A stretch of DNA of 64,000 nt, taken from contig NZ_JAYDCK010000003.1 in the NCBI RefSeq assembly GCF_034555965.1, forward strand, positions 744,001 through 808,000, read 5' to 3'. The DNA comes from Aquicoccus sp. G2-2. GTDB taxonomy: Bacteria > Pseudomonadota > Alphaproteobacteria > Rhodobacterales > Rhodobacteraceae. This document shows, one piece after another, positions 8,911 through 20,017 of the stretch (its first letter is position 1; each line of letters starts with the position of its first letter). The position numbers and the translations under genes were made by a program. Below the pieces are notes generated by a model. The model was not told the origin of the DNA, did no database searches, and saw only the letters and a list, made by a program, of their open reading frames with translations.

Positions 8911-9771
8911 TCAGTCGGGTTTCACCATCGTTTCGCGGTACCAGACATAGATCCCCGCGCCTGCGATGATCAGCCCGCCCACAATGGTGAGCGTATCAGG
9001 CAGATCACCGAAGATGGTGGCACCGTAGAATGTAGCAAATAACAGCCCAAAATAGGCGAACGGCGCAAGCATTCCGGCCTCTCCGGCCATCAGGGCGCGG
9101 ATCAGGGCAAGTTGCCCCGCAGTGCCGCAAAGTGCGATGCCAAGCATGATCAGCAGATCGGACGGGCCAACGGGTTGCCAGAAAAAAGGCACCGCAGCAG
9201 AGAGTGCCACCGCGCCGAAAAGCGCAGTATAAAACAGCGAGGTCCAGGCATCTTCGTCGCGGCCAACAAAACGCGTGGTGAGCGCATAGGCCGAGTAGCA
9301 GATCGCAGCACCAAGCGGCAGCAATGAAAAAGGGGTGAACACGGCTCCACCGGGGCGGATGACAAGAACGGCGCCGACACAGGCCGCGCCGATGGCGACC
9401 GCACGGCGGATGCCAAAGCGTTCCCCAAGGAACAGAGCCGCGCCCAGAGTGATGAACAATGGGTTGGTGGCCATGATCGAGGCGGCTTCGGCCAGTCCGA
9501 TATTGGAGATACCGAAAAAGAAAAATATCGTCGCACACATCAAGTAGATGGACCGCGCGAGTTGTAGTTTCGGATAGCGCGTGCGCAGCACCATGCGCAG
9601 GCGTGGCAGCACAAGGATGAAGACCACCAGCGTCTGACCGAGATAGCGCGCCCAAAGCGTTGGCACGGTGCCGATATGACCCGCCAGCAATTTGGCAAGG
9701 GCATCCATCGAGGAAAAGAAGAAGATTGCGGTGATCATCAGCAGAATCGCCCGCGTTTTTTGCGAATGCAT
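8911..9771 (-). CDS. EamA/DMT family permease
   Basis: 286 residues with ten regularly spaced hydrophobic segments in two repeats, the layout of EamA transporters. Visible signatures are AEAASIMATNPLFITLGAALFLGE near the end of repeat 1 and GEAGMLAPFAYFGLLFATFYGATIFGDLPD in repeat 2. The family exports metabolites or amino acids across the inner membrane; the substrate cannot be inferred. Stand-alone gene. Two further EamA genes occur at 18203 and 41345. Confidence 0.88.
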   Translation of the reverse strand: MHSQKTRAILLMITAIFFFSSMDALAKLLAGHIGTVPTLWARYLGQTLVVFILVLPRLRMVLRTRYPKLQLARSIYLMCATIFFFFGISNIGLAEAASIMATNPLFITLGAALFLGERFGIRRAVAIGAACVGAVLVIRPGGAVFTPFSLLPLGAAICYSAYALTTRFVGRDEDAWTSLFYTALFGAVALSAAVPFFWQPVGPSDLLIMLGIALCGTAGQLALIRALMAGEAGMLAPFAYFGLLFATFYGATIFGDLPDTLTIVGGLIIAGAGIYVWYRETMVKPD

Positions 9772-9979
9772 CAGGTGAAGCGCGCGGGTGAGACTGGCGT
9801 TCTGGTGCCGGTCATGCCAGCGTAGCCACCGGAAATTCGTGTTTTAATGCTCATGCTTTTGAGGGTAGGCGGTGTCGGCGGGGCTGTCCAGTGGCGCGGG
9901 CTGGCGGCGCGCAGGGCAAGATATGAGCGCTGCTCACGCCTCGCCTTTGTCTAATGCCACAGGTTAAAAGCGGGGCGCT

Positions 9980-11059
9980 TTACGCGGCGTCGTCCTCGTC
10001 CGGCGAAAGCAAGGTGATTTCGCCTGCAACTTGCAGGGTGCGGATCACGTTGATGATTGCCGTCATCGCCGCTTCGCCGTCTTTCGGCTTGATCGCGCCG
10101 ATCTCTGCGGCCTCTTCGCGCAGGTTTTCGGCCATGCGTTTGGAGATGTTGCCAAGGATGAAGTCGGCAGCGGCGCGCAATGTGTCATCCTCGGTGGTCA
10201 TGCTGTAGGCGAGGGCGGTGACAAGATCCTGCGGGGCCACATCGCGGGTGAGCTTCGGTGTATCGACCGGGGCAAGCCGGGCAGGGATGTGCGCGAAGGT
10301 GAAGATCGCCTTGCGGACACGGGTGGAGAACGCCTGATCTTCCTCATCGAGTGCGCAGAGGACTTCATCGCGTTTTGCGGCCTGAGCGACGTTGAGAATG
10401 GCGCCGAGGCGCTCTTCAGGGTCTTCGGTGAAGGCGCGCAGCGGCTCCAGATCGAATTGCGCGGCGAGCGACAGGCCGATGCGATCAACCGCGTCCGGCG
10501 TGACCTTGCCGGTGAGCGAAATCGCATAGGTGATGCGCCTTGCATGCGTGCCGGGGATGGCGCCGAGAAGCTCTGCCGCCTTGGGCACGGGGAGTTTGGA
10601 GAGCAGCACAGCGGCGACTTCGGTGCTTTCCCGCTCGATCATTGGCAGAAGACGGGCCACCGGCAGTTCACGGATGAACGCCCAAGGATCGCCGGTCTGG
10701 CGCACGCCCGCCTCCTTGCGCAACCGGGCCGCGGTTTGCGGGGAAATCCGCCCATCAAGCGCGGTGAGCGCGCCCGCCAGCCCGCGCGGGAAGGTAAGGC
10801 CCATCTTTTCCAGCTCCTGAGCAAATTCATCGACCACCTGTTCCAATGTGGCACGATCAATATAGCGCATTGCGCCCATCTGTTGTGTCAGCGCGGTTTG
10901 CAATTCATCCGGCAGGTCGGCCAGCGGCATATCGGCCCCTTCCTGAATCAGGAAGCGAACGATGATCGCGGCTTTCTGGCGGGTGTCGAGCCGGGTTGGT
11001 GCGCCATTGGTTGGGGCAACCGGGGCGCGCGCGGGTGCAATGCGGGCAAGCTGACGCAA
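9980..11059 (-). CDS. FliG-like protein, isolated from flagellar genes
   Basis: 359 residues, beginning at a TTG (11059) preceded by GAAAGGA at good spacing. The order of domains matches FliG: an N-terminal helical domain (KAAIIVRFLIQEGADMPL), a middle domain (ESTEVAAVLLSKLP, where canonical FliG has the EHPQ motif) and a C-terminal domain with FILGNISKRMAENLREE. FliG is the rotor protein of the flagellar switch that couples to MotA. No other flagellar gene is in the window, and the EHPQ motif is changed, so either a dispersed flagellar gene or a paralogue with another role. Confidence 0.75.
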   Translation of the reverse strand: MRQLARIAPARAPVAPTNGAPTRLDTRQKAAIIVRFLIQEGADMPLADLPDELQTALTQQMGAMRYIDRATLEQVVDEFAQELEKMGLTFPRGLAGALTALDGRISPQTAARLRKEAGVRQTGDPWAFIRELPVARLLPMIERESTEVAAVLLSKLPVPKAAELLGAIPGTHARRITYAISLTGKVTPDAVDRIGLSLAAQFDLEPLRAFTEDPEERLGAILNVAQAAKRDEVLCALDEEDQAFSTRVRKAIFTFAHIPARLAPVDTPKLTRDVAPQDLVTALAYSMTTEDDTLRAAADFILGNISKRMAENLREEAAEIGAIKPKDGEAAMTAIINVIRTLQVAGEITLLSPDEDDAA

Positions 11060-11256
11060 GGGCGGGGTCCTTTCGGGGTGAAGTCGCCCCGAAACGTAGC
11101 TGAAAATACGTAAAGAAATGTTGAAGTGTTCTGCCCAAAACCTGACAGGCTCAAGCGTTTCTTGGAATCAATTTTCCAGTGCGTCGTTTTTGATTTCGCC
11201 TCTAAATCCCTGATTTGGCGTTTTGTATCAAAGGCATTTTCTGAGAGGCCTGAGCG

Positions 11257-12096
11257 TCAGCGTCCGCTGCGCGCCATGAAGGCCAGGCGTTCGAACAGGT
11301 GAACGTCCTGCTCGTTTTTCAAAAGCGCACCGTGCAGCTTTGGCAACGCGGTGGCGCCGTCACGCTTGAGGTCTTCGGGGGACAGGTCTTCTGCCAGCAG
11401 CAGCTTGAGCCAGTCCAGCACTTCCGAGGTTGATGGCTTTTTCTTCAGCCCCGGCGTGTCGCGGATTTCAAAGAACTGGGTCAGCGCGGTGGCCAGCAGG
11501 TTTTCCTTGATGCCGGGGTGATGCACTTCGACGATGGCGCGCATCGTGTCAGTGTCGGGAAAACGGATGTAATGGAAGAAGCAACGGCGCAAAAAGGCGT
11601 CGGGCAATTCCTTTTCATTGTTCGAAGTGATGATGATGATCGGGCGATGTTTGGCCCGGATCGTTTCCCCGGTCTCGTAGACGTGGAATTCCATCTTGTC
11701 GAGTTCCTGAAGCAGATCGTTCGGGAACTCGATATCGGCCTTGTCGATCTCGTCGATCAGAAGAACCACCTTTTCATCGGCATCAAACGCATCCCAAAGC
11801 TTGCCGCGCTTGATATAGTTCTTCACATCATGCACCCGCTCTTCGCCAAGCTGGCTGTCGCGCAGACGGCTGACCGCGTCGTATTCGTAAAGTCCCTGAT
11901 GCGCTTTGGTGGTGGATTTGATGTTCCATTCGATCATCCGCAGCCCCAGTGCATCGGCGACTTGCCGTGCAAGCTCGGTCTTGCCGGTGCCGGGTTCTCC
12001 CTTGACCAGCAGCGGCCGCTCCAGCGTCACCGCGGCATTAACCGCCACTTTCAGATCGTCGGTGGCGACATAAGTGGAGGTTCCGTCGAATTTCAT
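11257..12096 (-). CDS. MoxR-family AAA+ ATPase
   Basis: 279 residues from the ATG at 12096 (MKFDGTSTYVATDDL); an upstream in-frame ATG at 12132 lengthens it by 12 atypical residues. Walker A is GEPGTGKTE and Walker B is VVLLIDEIDKAD, followed by sensor 1 IIITSNNEKELPDAF with the RRCFFHY arginine finger region. MoxR ATPases act with VWA proteins as chaperones that load cofactors or metals. The likely partner is the VWA gene at 5859-7044, which is about 4 kb away on the same strand rather than adjacent. Confidence 0.88.
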   Translation of the reverse strand: MKFDGTSTYVATDDLKVAVNAAVTLERPLLVKGEPGTGKTELARQVADALGLRMIEWNIKSTTKAHQGLYEYDAVSRLRDSQLGEERVHDVKNYIKRGKLWDAFDADEKVVLLIDEIDKADIEFPNDLLQELDKMEFHVYETGETIRAKHRPIIIITSNNEKELPDAFLRRCFFHYIRFPDTDTMRAIVEVHHPGIKENLLATALTQFFEIRDTPGLKKKPSTSEVLDWLKLLLAEDLSPEDLKRDGATALPKLHGALLKNEQDVHLFERLAFMARSGR

Positions 12097-12320
12097 AGCG
12101 CATATCCATTGGTTGCGGATGTCCGAGCGCACCCTAAAGGAGACATTATCTTACCGCAATGCGATGATAGCAGGCGGCGATAACCCTTTGGGGCTGGCCC
12201 GAATTTTCACAACCCCGGTATGCACTTTTTTCGGGTAGTGACAATCCTCGGGGAGGGTAGTAATAGGCAGGCGCGAGAGGAGTGCCAATGACTGTGCTTG
12301 GCAAGAAAATGGGAGCCGAA

Positions 12321-12743
12321 ATGAAAGCCGAAACCTTTCTGCCGGACGATTATCGTCCCGCCGAGGACGAGCCATTCATGAACGAACGCCAGCTTGAATA
12401 TTTTCGCCGCAAGCTGACCACATGGCGCGAAGAATTGCTGGATGGGGGCCGTGATACCATCGAGGGGATGAAAGACAGCACGCGCAATATCCCCGATATT
12501 TCCGACCGCGCCAGCGAAGAGACAGACCGCGCACTGGAATTGCGCACCCGCGACCGGCAACGCAAGCTGGTGTCCAAGATCGACGCCGCGCTGCGCCGGA
12601 TCGAAGAAGGCGAATACGGCTATTGCGAAGTCACCGGAGAGCCGATTTCGCTCAAACGGCTTGATGCACGGCCAATCGCCAAGATGAGCCTTGAAGCGCA
12701 AGAACAGCATGAGCGGCGCGAAAAGGTTCACCGCGACGACTGA
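12321..12743 (+). CDS. dksA: DksA-type RNA polymerase-binding transcription factor
   Basis: 140 residues from the ATG at 12321 (MKAETFLPDDYRP), after GGGAGCC. The long coiled coil runs from about residue 22 to 95 and carries the tip motif DISDRA (Asp59, Asp62, Ala64) that enters the polymerase secondary channel with ppGpp. The usual four-cysteine zinc finger is reduced to one cysteine (Cys102 in GYCEVTGEPI), the other three being replaced. This zinc-free form is known among alphaproteobacterial DksA proteins. Monocistronic, with a terminator at 12772. Confidence 0.9.
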   Translation: MKAETFLPDDYRPAEDEPFMNERQLEYFRRKLTTWREELLDGGRDTIEGMKDSTRNIPDISDRASEETDRALELRTRDRQRKLVSKIDAALRRIEEGEYGYCEVTGEPISLKRLDARPIAKMSLEAQEQHERREKVHRDD

Positions 12744-12771
12744 GCGCATGACAATCCGTGGAATCACATGG

Positions 12772-12797
12772 CGCCGGGGCTTTCGCTCCGGCGTTTT
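12772..12797 (+). terminator. Rho-independent terminator of dksA
   Basis: CGCCGG at 12772-12777 pairs with CCGGCG at 12788-12793, with an inner GC/GC pairing and a TTTC loop, and TTTT follows directly. Confidence 0.75.
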
Positions 12798-12814
12798 CCG
12801 TTGGATGATCGGGC

Positions 12815-13990
12815 ATGGATGATTTGACGGGTCTCAATGTTATCGTGATCGGAGCCGGGATTGGCGGGCTGGCCGCCGCCTGTGCGCTTGGGCTGCGCGG
12901 GGCGCGGGTGCGCGTGCTTGAGCAGGCGCCCGCGATTACCGAAGTCGGGGCCGGTTTGCAGATGAGCCCCAACGCCGTTGCCGTGCTGCGTGGGCTGGGC
13001 TTGGAACCGGCGCTTTTGGCAAGCGATGCGGTGCGCGGGCGCGCCGTGGTGTTGCACGATTACCGGGGCGGCCAAGTGGCGCGGCTTGATCTCACGCGGC
13101 TCAAGGATCAACAGTATTACTTCGTTCACCGCGCCGATCTGATCTCAATTCTGGAACGCGGTGCGCGCGACGCCGGAGCGGTGATTGAACCCGGCGCGCG
13201 GGTGGCGACGTTCAAAGATGGTGCCGCCCCGGTTGTGGAGCTGGAAAGTGGCGCGCAATACCATGCCGATCTGGTGATCGGGGCCGACGGCCTGCATTCA
13301 GTTGTCCGCCCGATCCTGAACGGCCCTGCAGTGCCGTTCTTTACCAGACAGGTGGCGTGGCGCGCAGTCATTCCAAACACGGCCAACCGCCCGGCAGAGG
13401 CGTGGGTGCATATGGGGCCGGGGGCGCATCTGGTCAGCTATCCGCTGCGCGGTGGCGAATGGCTTAATCTCGTGGCGGTTCAGGAACGCGCCGATTGGGC
13501 CGATGAGGGCTGGGTTCACCGCGACGATCCGGCCAACCTGCGCGCGGCCTTTGCCGGTTTCGGCCCGGCGGTGCAAGCCATGCTGCGCCGGGTTGAGGAG
13601 GCGCATCTCTGGGGGCTTTTCCGGCATGAGGTGGCATCGCACTGGCATGGAGAGGGGGCGGTGCTTCTAGGCGATGCCGCGCATCCGACGCTGCCTTTCA
13701 TGGCGCAAGGGGCGGCGATGGCGCTGGAGGATGCCTGGGCGCTTGCCAGCGCAGTTGCCGCGGGCGCAGACATCCCGGCCGGGTTGGCACGCTATCAGCA
13801 ACACCGCTTTGCCCGCGCCAGCCGGGTGGTGCGCGCGGCAAATGGCAATGCGTGGAAATATCACCTGCGTTCCGCCCCGCTCAGGGTCGTGGCGCATGGC
13901 GTGCTGCGCGGGGCGGCGCGGTTTTTTCCCGAACGGATGATACACCAGTTCGACTGGATCTATGGCTATGACGTGACAGCCGAAGGCTGA
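12815..13990 (+). CDS. FAD-dependent aromatic-ring monooxygenase (salicylate hydroxylase type)
   Basis: 391 residues. The N-terminal dinucleotide fold is GAGIGGLAAACALGLRG with the glutamate after it (LEQAP), followed by GLQMSPNAVAVLRGLGL, the DG motif GADGLHSVVR at about 160 and the GDAAHPTLPFMAQGAAMALEDAWAL motif near 285. This is the group A flavoprotein hydroxylase layout, with NAD(P)H and O2 as cosubstrates; the substrate is probably an aromatic or heteroaromatic acid. It stands alone after dksA and converges with the acetyltransferase gene, so the pathway is unknown. Confidence 0.87.
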   Translation: MDDLTGLNVIVIGAGIGGLAAACALGLRGARVRVLEQAPAITEVGAGLQMSPNAVAVLRGLGLEPALLASDAVRGRAVVLHDYRGGQVARLDLTRLKDQQYYFVHRADLISILERGARDAGAVIEPGARVATFKDGAAPVVELESGAQYHADLVIGADGLHSVVRPILNGPAVPFFTRQVAWRAVIPNTANRPAEAWVHMGPGAHLVSYPLRGGEWLNLVAVQERADWADEGWVHRDDPANLRAAFAGFGPAVQAMLRRVEEAHLWGLFRHEVASHWHGEGAVLLGDAAHPTLPFMAQGAAMALEDAWALASAVAAGADIPAGLARYQQHRFARASRVVRAANGNAWKYHLRSAPLRVVAHGVLRGAARFFPERMIHQFDWIYGYDVTAEG

Positions 13991-14011
13991 TCTTCCGGTT
14001 GGCCGCATCGC

Positions 14012-14518
14012 TCAAAGCGCGCGGGCAAAGAAGCGAATATAGGGCGCAAACTCAGGCGCGGGCACATAGAACGGGGCGGCGTCGTCGAACCCCAGCTTGG
14101 CGTAAAGGGCAATGGCTTCGCGCAACCAGATCATCGTGTCGAGCACCATAAGACGGTAGCCGTCGGCTTTCGCCTGTGTGATGGCGGCGTCGAAAATCGC
14201 GGTTGCGGCGCCATGTCCGCGCGCTTCTGGCGACACGAAAACCCGCTTGATTTCACAGGTGGCCGCATCAATCCGGTGGGTCATGCCACAGCCAACGGGC
14301 GTGCCGTCGATCAGCGCAAGAAACAACGCGCCATCGGGGCGCGCATGAAGTGCCGGAAGCCGCTTGAGGAGCGCCTCGTAAGAGCTTTGGTCATAGTAAT
14401 TTTCAACGATCTGCGGGCACTCACTGGCGCGCTCTGTCAACTGGTCCCGATAGGCCCGGCAAAGCGCGCGGATTGCGGCGTGATCTTCGGCGGTGGCGGG
14501 TTGGCGCAAGGTCAGCAT
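14012..14518 (-). CDS. GNAT family N-acetyltransferase
   Basis: 168 residues. The acetyl-CoA-binding motif A is seen in CEIKRVFVSPEARGHGAATAIFDAAI (Arg/Gly-rich R-G-H-G-A), and motif B in YRLMVLDTMIWLREAIALYAKLGF. The family transfers acetyl from acetyl-CoA to an amine of a small molecule or protein. No neighbour hints at the substrate. It converges with the FAD monooxygenase. Confidence 0.85.
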   Translation of the reverse strand: MLTLRQPATAEDHAAIRALCRAYRDQLTERASECPQIVENYYDQSSYEALLKRLPALHARPDGALFLALIDGTPVGCGMTHRIDAATCEIKRVFVSPEARGHGAATAIFDAAITQAKADGYRLMVLDTMIWLREAIALYAKLGFDDAAPFYVPAPEFAPYIRFFARAL

Positions 14519-14714
14519 GGGGTGACGTTATGATGCCGGGCGAACGTGTTGCAACCCGAACTGCCTGCTGTGCGTTCCAATCGGGTGTGCCGGCCCCGCA
14601 AACAGAAGCTGTTGGAACCTTTTTGCGCCAAGTTCGTTGCCTTTTCAGCAATTGTGCGCCCCATCACCAACATGGTCGGGCGGTGCATATGCGATTGAAA
14701 TATGGAGGACCACC

Positions 14715-14990
14715 ATGCGAAAACTGTCATTTTTAACCGCAACCGTCGCAGCATTGGCATTGGCCGGCTGTGTGAATTCAACGCCCGAATCGCGCACCGT
14801 CGCCGGTGTGGCTGGCGGGGCTGCCGCCGGGTTGATCGCGGCAAAAGCCCTGAACGCAGACAAGGACTGGACCGTGATTTCGGCGCTCGCCGGTGCTGCT
14901 GCTGGCACCATGGTGGCGCAGAACGCCAATACGGGCCAATGCGCCTATGCGCGCGGCGATGGCACCTATTACCGGGCCGCATGCCCCTGA
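14715..14990 (+). CDS. Small glycine-zipper lipoprotein
   Basis: 91 residues; the ATG at 14715 follows TATGGAGGAC, a clear Shine-Dalgarno. The signal peptide ends in LALAGC, so the protein is lipidated at Cys19. The mature part has two glycine/alanine-rich zipper repeats (VAGVAGGAAAGLIAAKAL and SALAGAAAGTMVAQNA) and a short C-terminus with two cysteines (GQCAYARGDGTYYRAACP). Such proteins resemble the glycine-zipper 2TM or 17 kDa-antigen-like surface proteins. Probably envelope-associated; exact role unknown. Confidence 0.75.
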   Translation: MRKLSFLTATVAALALAGCVNSTPESRTVAGVAGGAAAGLIAAKALNADKDWTVISALAGAAAGTMVAQNANTGQCAYARGDGTYYRAACP

Positions 14991-15013
14991 GGCAGTGCGC
15001 AAGCTAAAGCGTT

Positions 15014-15044
15014 AAGGGCGTGTCGTGATCGGCGCGCCCTTTGC
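15014..15044. terminator. Bidirectional terminator-like hairpin between lipoprotein and enolase genes
   Basis: AAGGGCG at 15014-15020 pairs with CGCCCTT at 15035-15041, flanked by short AT-rich sequence on both sides. It lies between the convergent 3' ends of the glycine-zipper gene and enolase. Confidence 0.5.
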
Positions 15045-15045
15045 T

Positions 15046-17781
<2,736 letters not shown>

Positions 17782-17787
17782 ACCGGG

Positions 17788-18206
17788 TCAGCCCAGATCG
17801 ACAATCTCGAAATCATGGGTCAGCGTGGCCGTTGCGCCCAGCATGGCCGACGCAGAGCAGTATTTTTCAATCGACAGCGCCACCGCACGCTCCACCTTGG
17901 CGGGGTTCAGCGCGCGACCCTTGACGATGAAATGCATGTGAATGCGGGTATAGACCTTTGGATCGGTCTCCGCCCGGTCGGCGTCAAGCTCGACCAGCAC
18001 ATCTTCGATCTGTTCGCGCCCGCGCTCAAGGATCAGCACCACGTCATAGGCCGAGCAACCCCCGCGCCCAGAAGCAGAAGCTCCATCGGAGAGGGGCCGG
18101 GCTTCTTGCCATCCTCGCCATGCGCCGCGCCGAAGGCGATGGAATGGCCCGACTCGGTGGTACCGACGAAAGTGCGCGCCTCCACCCATGTGACCTTGGC
18201 TTTCAT
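17788..18206 (-). pseudogene. OsmC family protein, frame broken by one base
   Basis: The ATG at 18206 overlaps the stop of the upstream EamA gene (ATGA). The first frame gives MKAKVTWVEARTFVGTTESG up to GPSPMELLLLGAG and then derails; the second frame supplies GCSAYDVVLILERGREQIEDV through HDFEIVDLG. Adding one C to the C5 run at 18059-18063 restores GAGGCSAYDV, with the redox-active cysteine of OsmC/YhfA-type peroxiredoxins. The family reduces organic hydroperoxides. A sequencing indel is more likely than real decay. Confidence 0.82.
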
Positions 18207-19102
18207 GCGATTATTCCTTCCGTCATCAACCTTGTCTTGCGTGCGATCCGGGCTTCGCGCCAGAACGCATAGACCCCTGCAATTATGGTAATGGCCGCCC
18301 CCAGATAGGTCCAGATATCCGGGCGCTCACCGAACACCGTGTAACCAATGATCAGTGCAAACAGAATGCGCGAATAGCGAAACGGCGCCACGGTGGAAAT
18401 TTCCCCCAGCCGCATCGCGGCCACCATGGTGTAATAGCCCACAGCGCCCGCCAACACGGCCCCGGCCATCAGTGCGATTGAATGGCCGTCCATCGCCACG
18501 GGCGGCGCGACAAGTGCCATATGCACGGCCCCGGTCGGTGCCAGCATCAACAGCCCGTAAAAGGCGATCCGGGTGGAGGGTGTCTTATCCGGGGCCAACC
18601 GGGTGGAGACATCGCGGATCGACAGCGCAAAAAGCGCCGAAACCGCCCAGAGCGCGTTCATATCAAACCCCGCCATACCGGGGCGCAGGATCACCAGCAC
18701 CCCCACAAGCCCAACGAATATGGCCCCCCAGCGGCGCCAGCCGACCCGCTCGCGCAAAAGCACGATGGCCACCAGCGTCACCACCAGCGGCATCGCCTGA
18801 ATAATGGCGGAGGCCTGCGAAATGCCCACCGTGGAAAGCGCGGTGATAAAGCTGAACGTGGCGGTGATTTCGGCCACATTGCGCAGGATCAAACCGCGGC
18901 TCAGAAAGTCACGGGCAAAAATCGCATGGCCGCGCAGCCGGGTAAGCCCGGCAAAGATAACCGCGCCGCCACCGCCCAGAAAAAACAGAACCTGCCCCTT
19001 TGGCATGACCTCGGCGCCCAGCTTCACGAATGTGTCGGTCAGCGCGAAAAAGCCCATTGCCACGACGAGAAAGGTAATCCCGCGAAAATTCTCGTTTTGC
19101 AT
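18203..19102 (-). CDS. EamA/DMT family permease
   Basis: 299 residues with ten hydrophobic segments in two EamA repeats: LSTVGISQASAIIQAMPLVVTLVAIVLLRERVG near the end of repeat 1 and GEISTVAPFRYSRILFALIIGYTVFGERPD in repeat 2. Inner membrane transporter, substrate unknown. Its stop overlaps the start of the OsmC gene by four bases (ATGA), so the two are probably co-translated. Second of three EamA proteins in the window. Confidence 0.87.
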   Translation of the reverse strand: MQNENFRGITFLVVAMGFFALTDTFVKLGAEVMPKGQVLFFLGGGGAVIFAGLTRLRGHAIFARDFLSRGLILRNVAEITATFSFITALSTVGISQASAIIQAMPLVVTLVAIVLLRERVGWRRWGAIFVGLVGVLVILRPGMAGFDMNALWAVSALFALSIRDVSTRLAPDKTPSTRIAFYGLLMLAPTGAVHMALVAPPVAMDGHSIALMAGAVLAGAVGYYTMVAAMRLGEISTVAPFRYSRILFALIIGYTVFGERPDIWTYLGAAITIIAGVYAFWREARIARKTRLMTEGIIA

Positions 19103-19187
19103 GTGTTGCCTTCCGCTCGATGCTTTGCCTGCCTGCCAAAGCGCAAATCTCCAGGCGGTGCAAGGTCAGATGGATATGCGGGCGGGC

Positions 19188-19613
19188 TTAACGGCTCTTC
19201 ATTGGCGCGTTGATCGGCACCGCGTATAGCTCAAGCTTGTGGCCCTTGAGCCGATAGCCAAGCTTCTCGGCGATCTTCTCCTGAAGCGCTTCGATTTCGG
19301 GATCGACAAATTCGATCACCTCGCCGGAATGCATGTCGATCAGATGATCGTGATGCTCGCGGTCGGCATCTTCATAGCGCGCGCGCCCATCGCCAAACTC
19401 CAGCTTGTCAAGTATGCCTGCCTCCTCAAAAAGCTTCACCGTGCGGTAAACTGTGGCGATGGAAATACCGGCATCGCGGGCATTGGCGCGGGCGTGCAAC
19501 TCTTCCACATCGGGGTGGTCGTCGGCCTCTTCCAGCACGGCAGCAATGGTGCGGCGCTGGCCGGTCATCCGCAGGCCTTTGAGTTCACAGCGTTCGGTGA
19601 TGGTTTCGGTCAT
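19188..19613 (-). CDS. Fur family metal-responsive repressor (Fur/Mur type)
   Basis: 141 residues. The winged-helix DNA-binding part includes RMTGQRRTIAAVLEEADDHPDVEELH and the recognition helix GISIATVYRTVKLFEE; the hinge metal site has LEFGDGRARYE and REHHDHLIDMHSGEVIEF with His87, His88 and His90. It lacks the HHH heme-regulatory motif of Irr and any C-terminal CxxC zinc pair. In Rhodobacterales the single Fur-like protein of this type acts as Mur, a manganese-uptake regulator; that assignment is inference. Confidence 0.85.
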   Translation of the reverse strand: MTETITERCELKGLRMTGQRRTIAAVLEEADDHPDVEELHARANARDAGISIATVYRTVKLFEEAGILDKLEFGDGRARYEDADREHHDHLIDMHSGEVIEFVDPEIEALQEKIAEKLGYRLKGHKLELYAVPINAPMKSR

Positions 19614-20017
19614 TGGCCTCGTGCCCCTCGCGCCCCTCGCGCGCCTAGTCTTGCACCGATGGCGCTTTGCTTACCGGCGGTTCCATTTAGCCGCAGTCGC
19701 CCGCGAATTCCAGACCGGAGACGATGACAGGTTGACTTTCCCCGCCCAAGGCCACATCTGTGCCGCAACCGACGCTCCTGCCGCGTGAGCAGGCCGGAGG
19801 TGCCCGACGGGTCAACACCCGCCAATACGGCACCCTCAGGGAGCGTCGAACAATGTTCCCAAAATCACGCGTGGGTTCAAGCGTCAGGACGGCGAGCAGG
19901 GCTTGAGGCCCGCTCGTGAGATCATCTGACGCAACCCCGATGCCGTGCTGCCAGTCTTGGTGGCCGGAGACCCGCAATTTGTGGTGGTGCGCCGATGCGT
20001 CCGCCCGAAAGGACACT
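19614..20017. other. Structured intergenic region between fur-like gene and DEAD-box helicase
   Basis: 404 bases without a credible protein gene. Starts with a 9-base tandem repeat (GCCCCTCGC twice, 19623-19640). A -35-like TTGACT (19732-19737) is followed 17 bases later by a weak -10 (CATCTG, 19755-19760). Downstream are several hairpins described in the separate RNA entry. The region is the leader of the helicase gene on the plus strand and the promoter region of the Fur-family gene on the minus strand. Confidence 0.55.
19770..19916 (+). ncRNA. Candidate structured RNA or long 5' leader of the helicase gene
   Basis: CGACGCTC (19770-19777) pairs with GAGCGTCG (19841-19848), closing an 80-base domain. 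Inside are a CCTGC/GCAGG hairpin (19777-19793, sharing one base with the outer stem) and a two-level hairpin: GGTGCC (19799) with GGCACC (19829), enclosing CGGGT-CAAC-ACCCG (19808-19821). Together they form a three-way junction. A second hairpin CGAGC-A-GGGC/GCCC-GCTCG lies at 19893-19916. I could not match it to 6S, tmRNA, RNase P, SRP or a known riboswitch. The strand is inferred from the upstream promoter-like sequence and downstream helicase gene. Confidence 0.4.

Noticed and set aside
19763-19787. Short frame ATDAPAA-stop near the three-way junction as a tmRNA tag
   Set aside because: It does not match alphaproteobacterial tags (ANDN...AA), and no tRNA-like domain with an encoded CCA was found; 6S, RNase P and SRP signatures are also absent.
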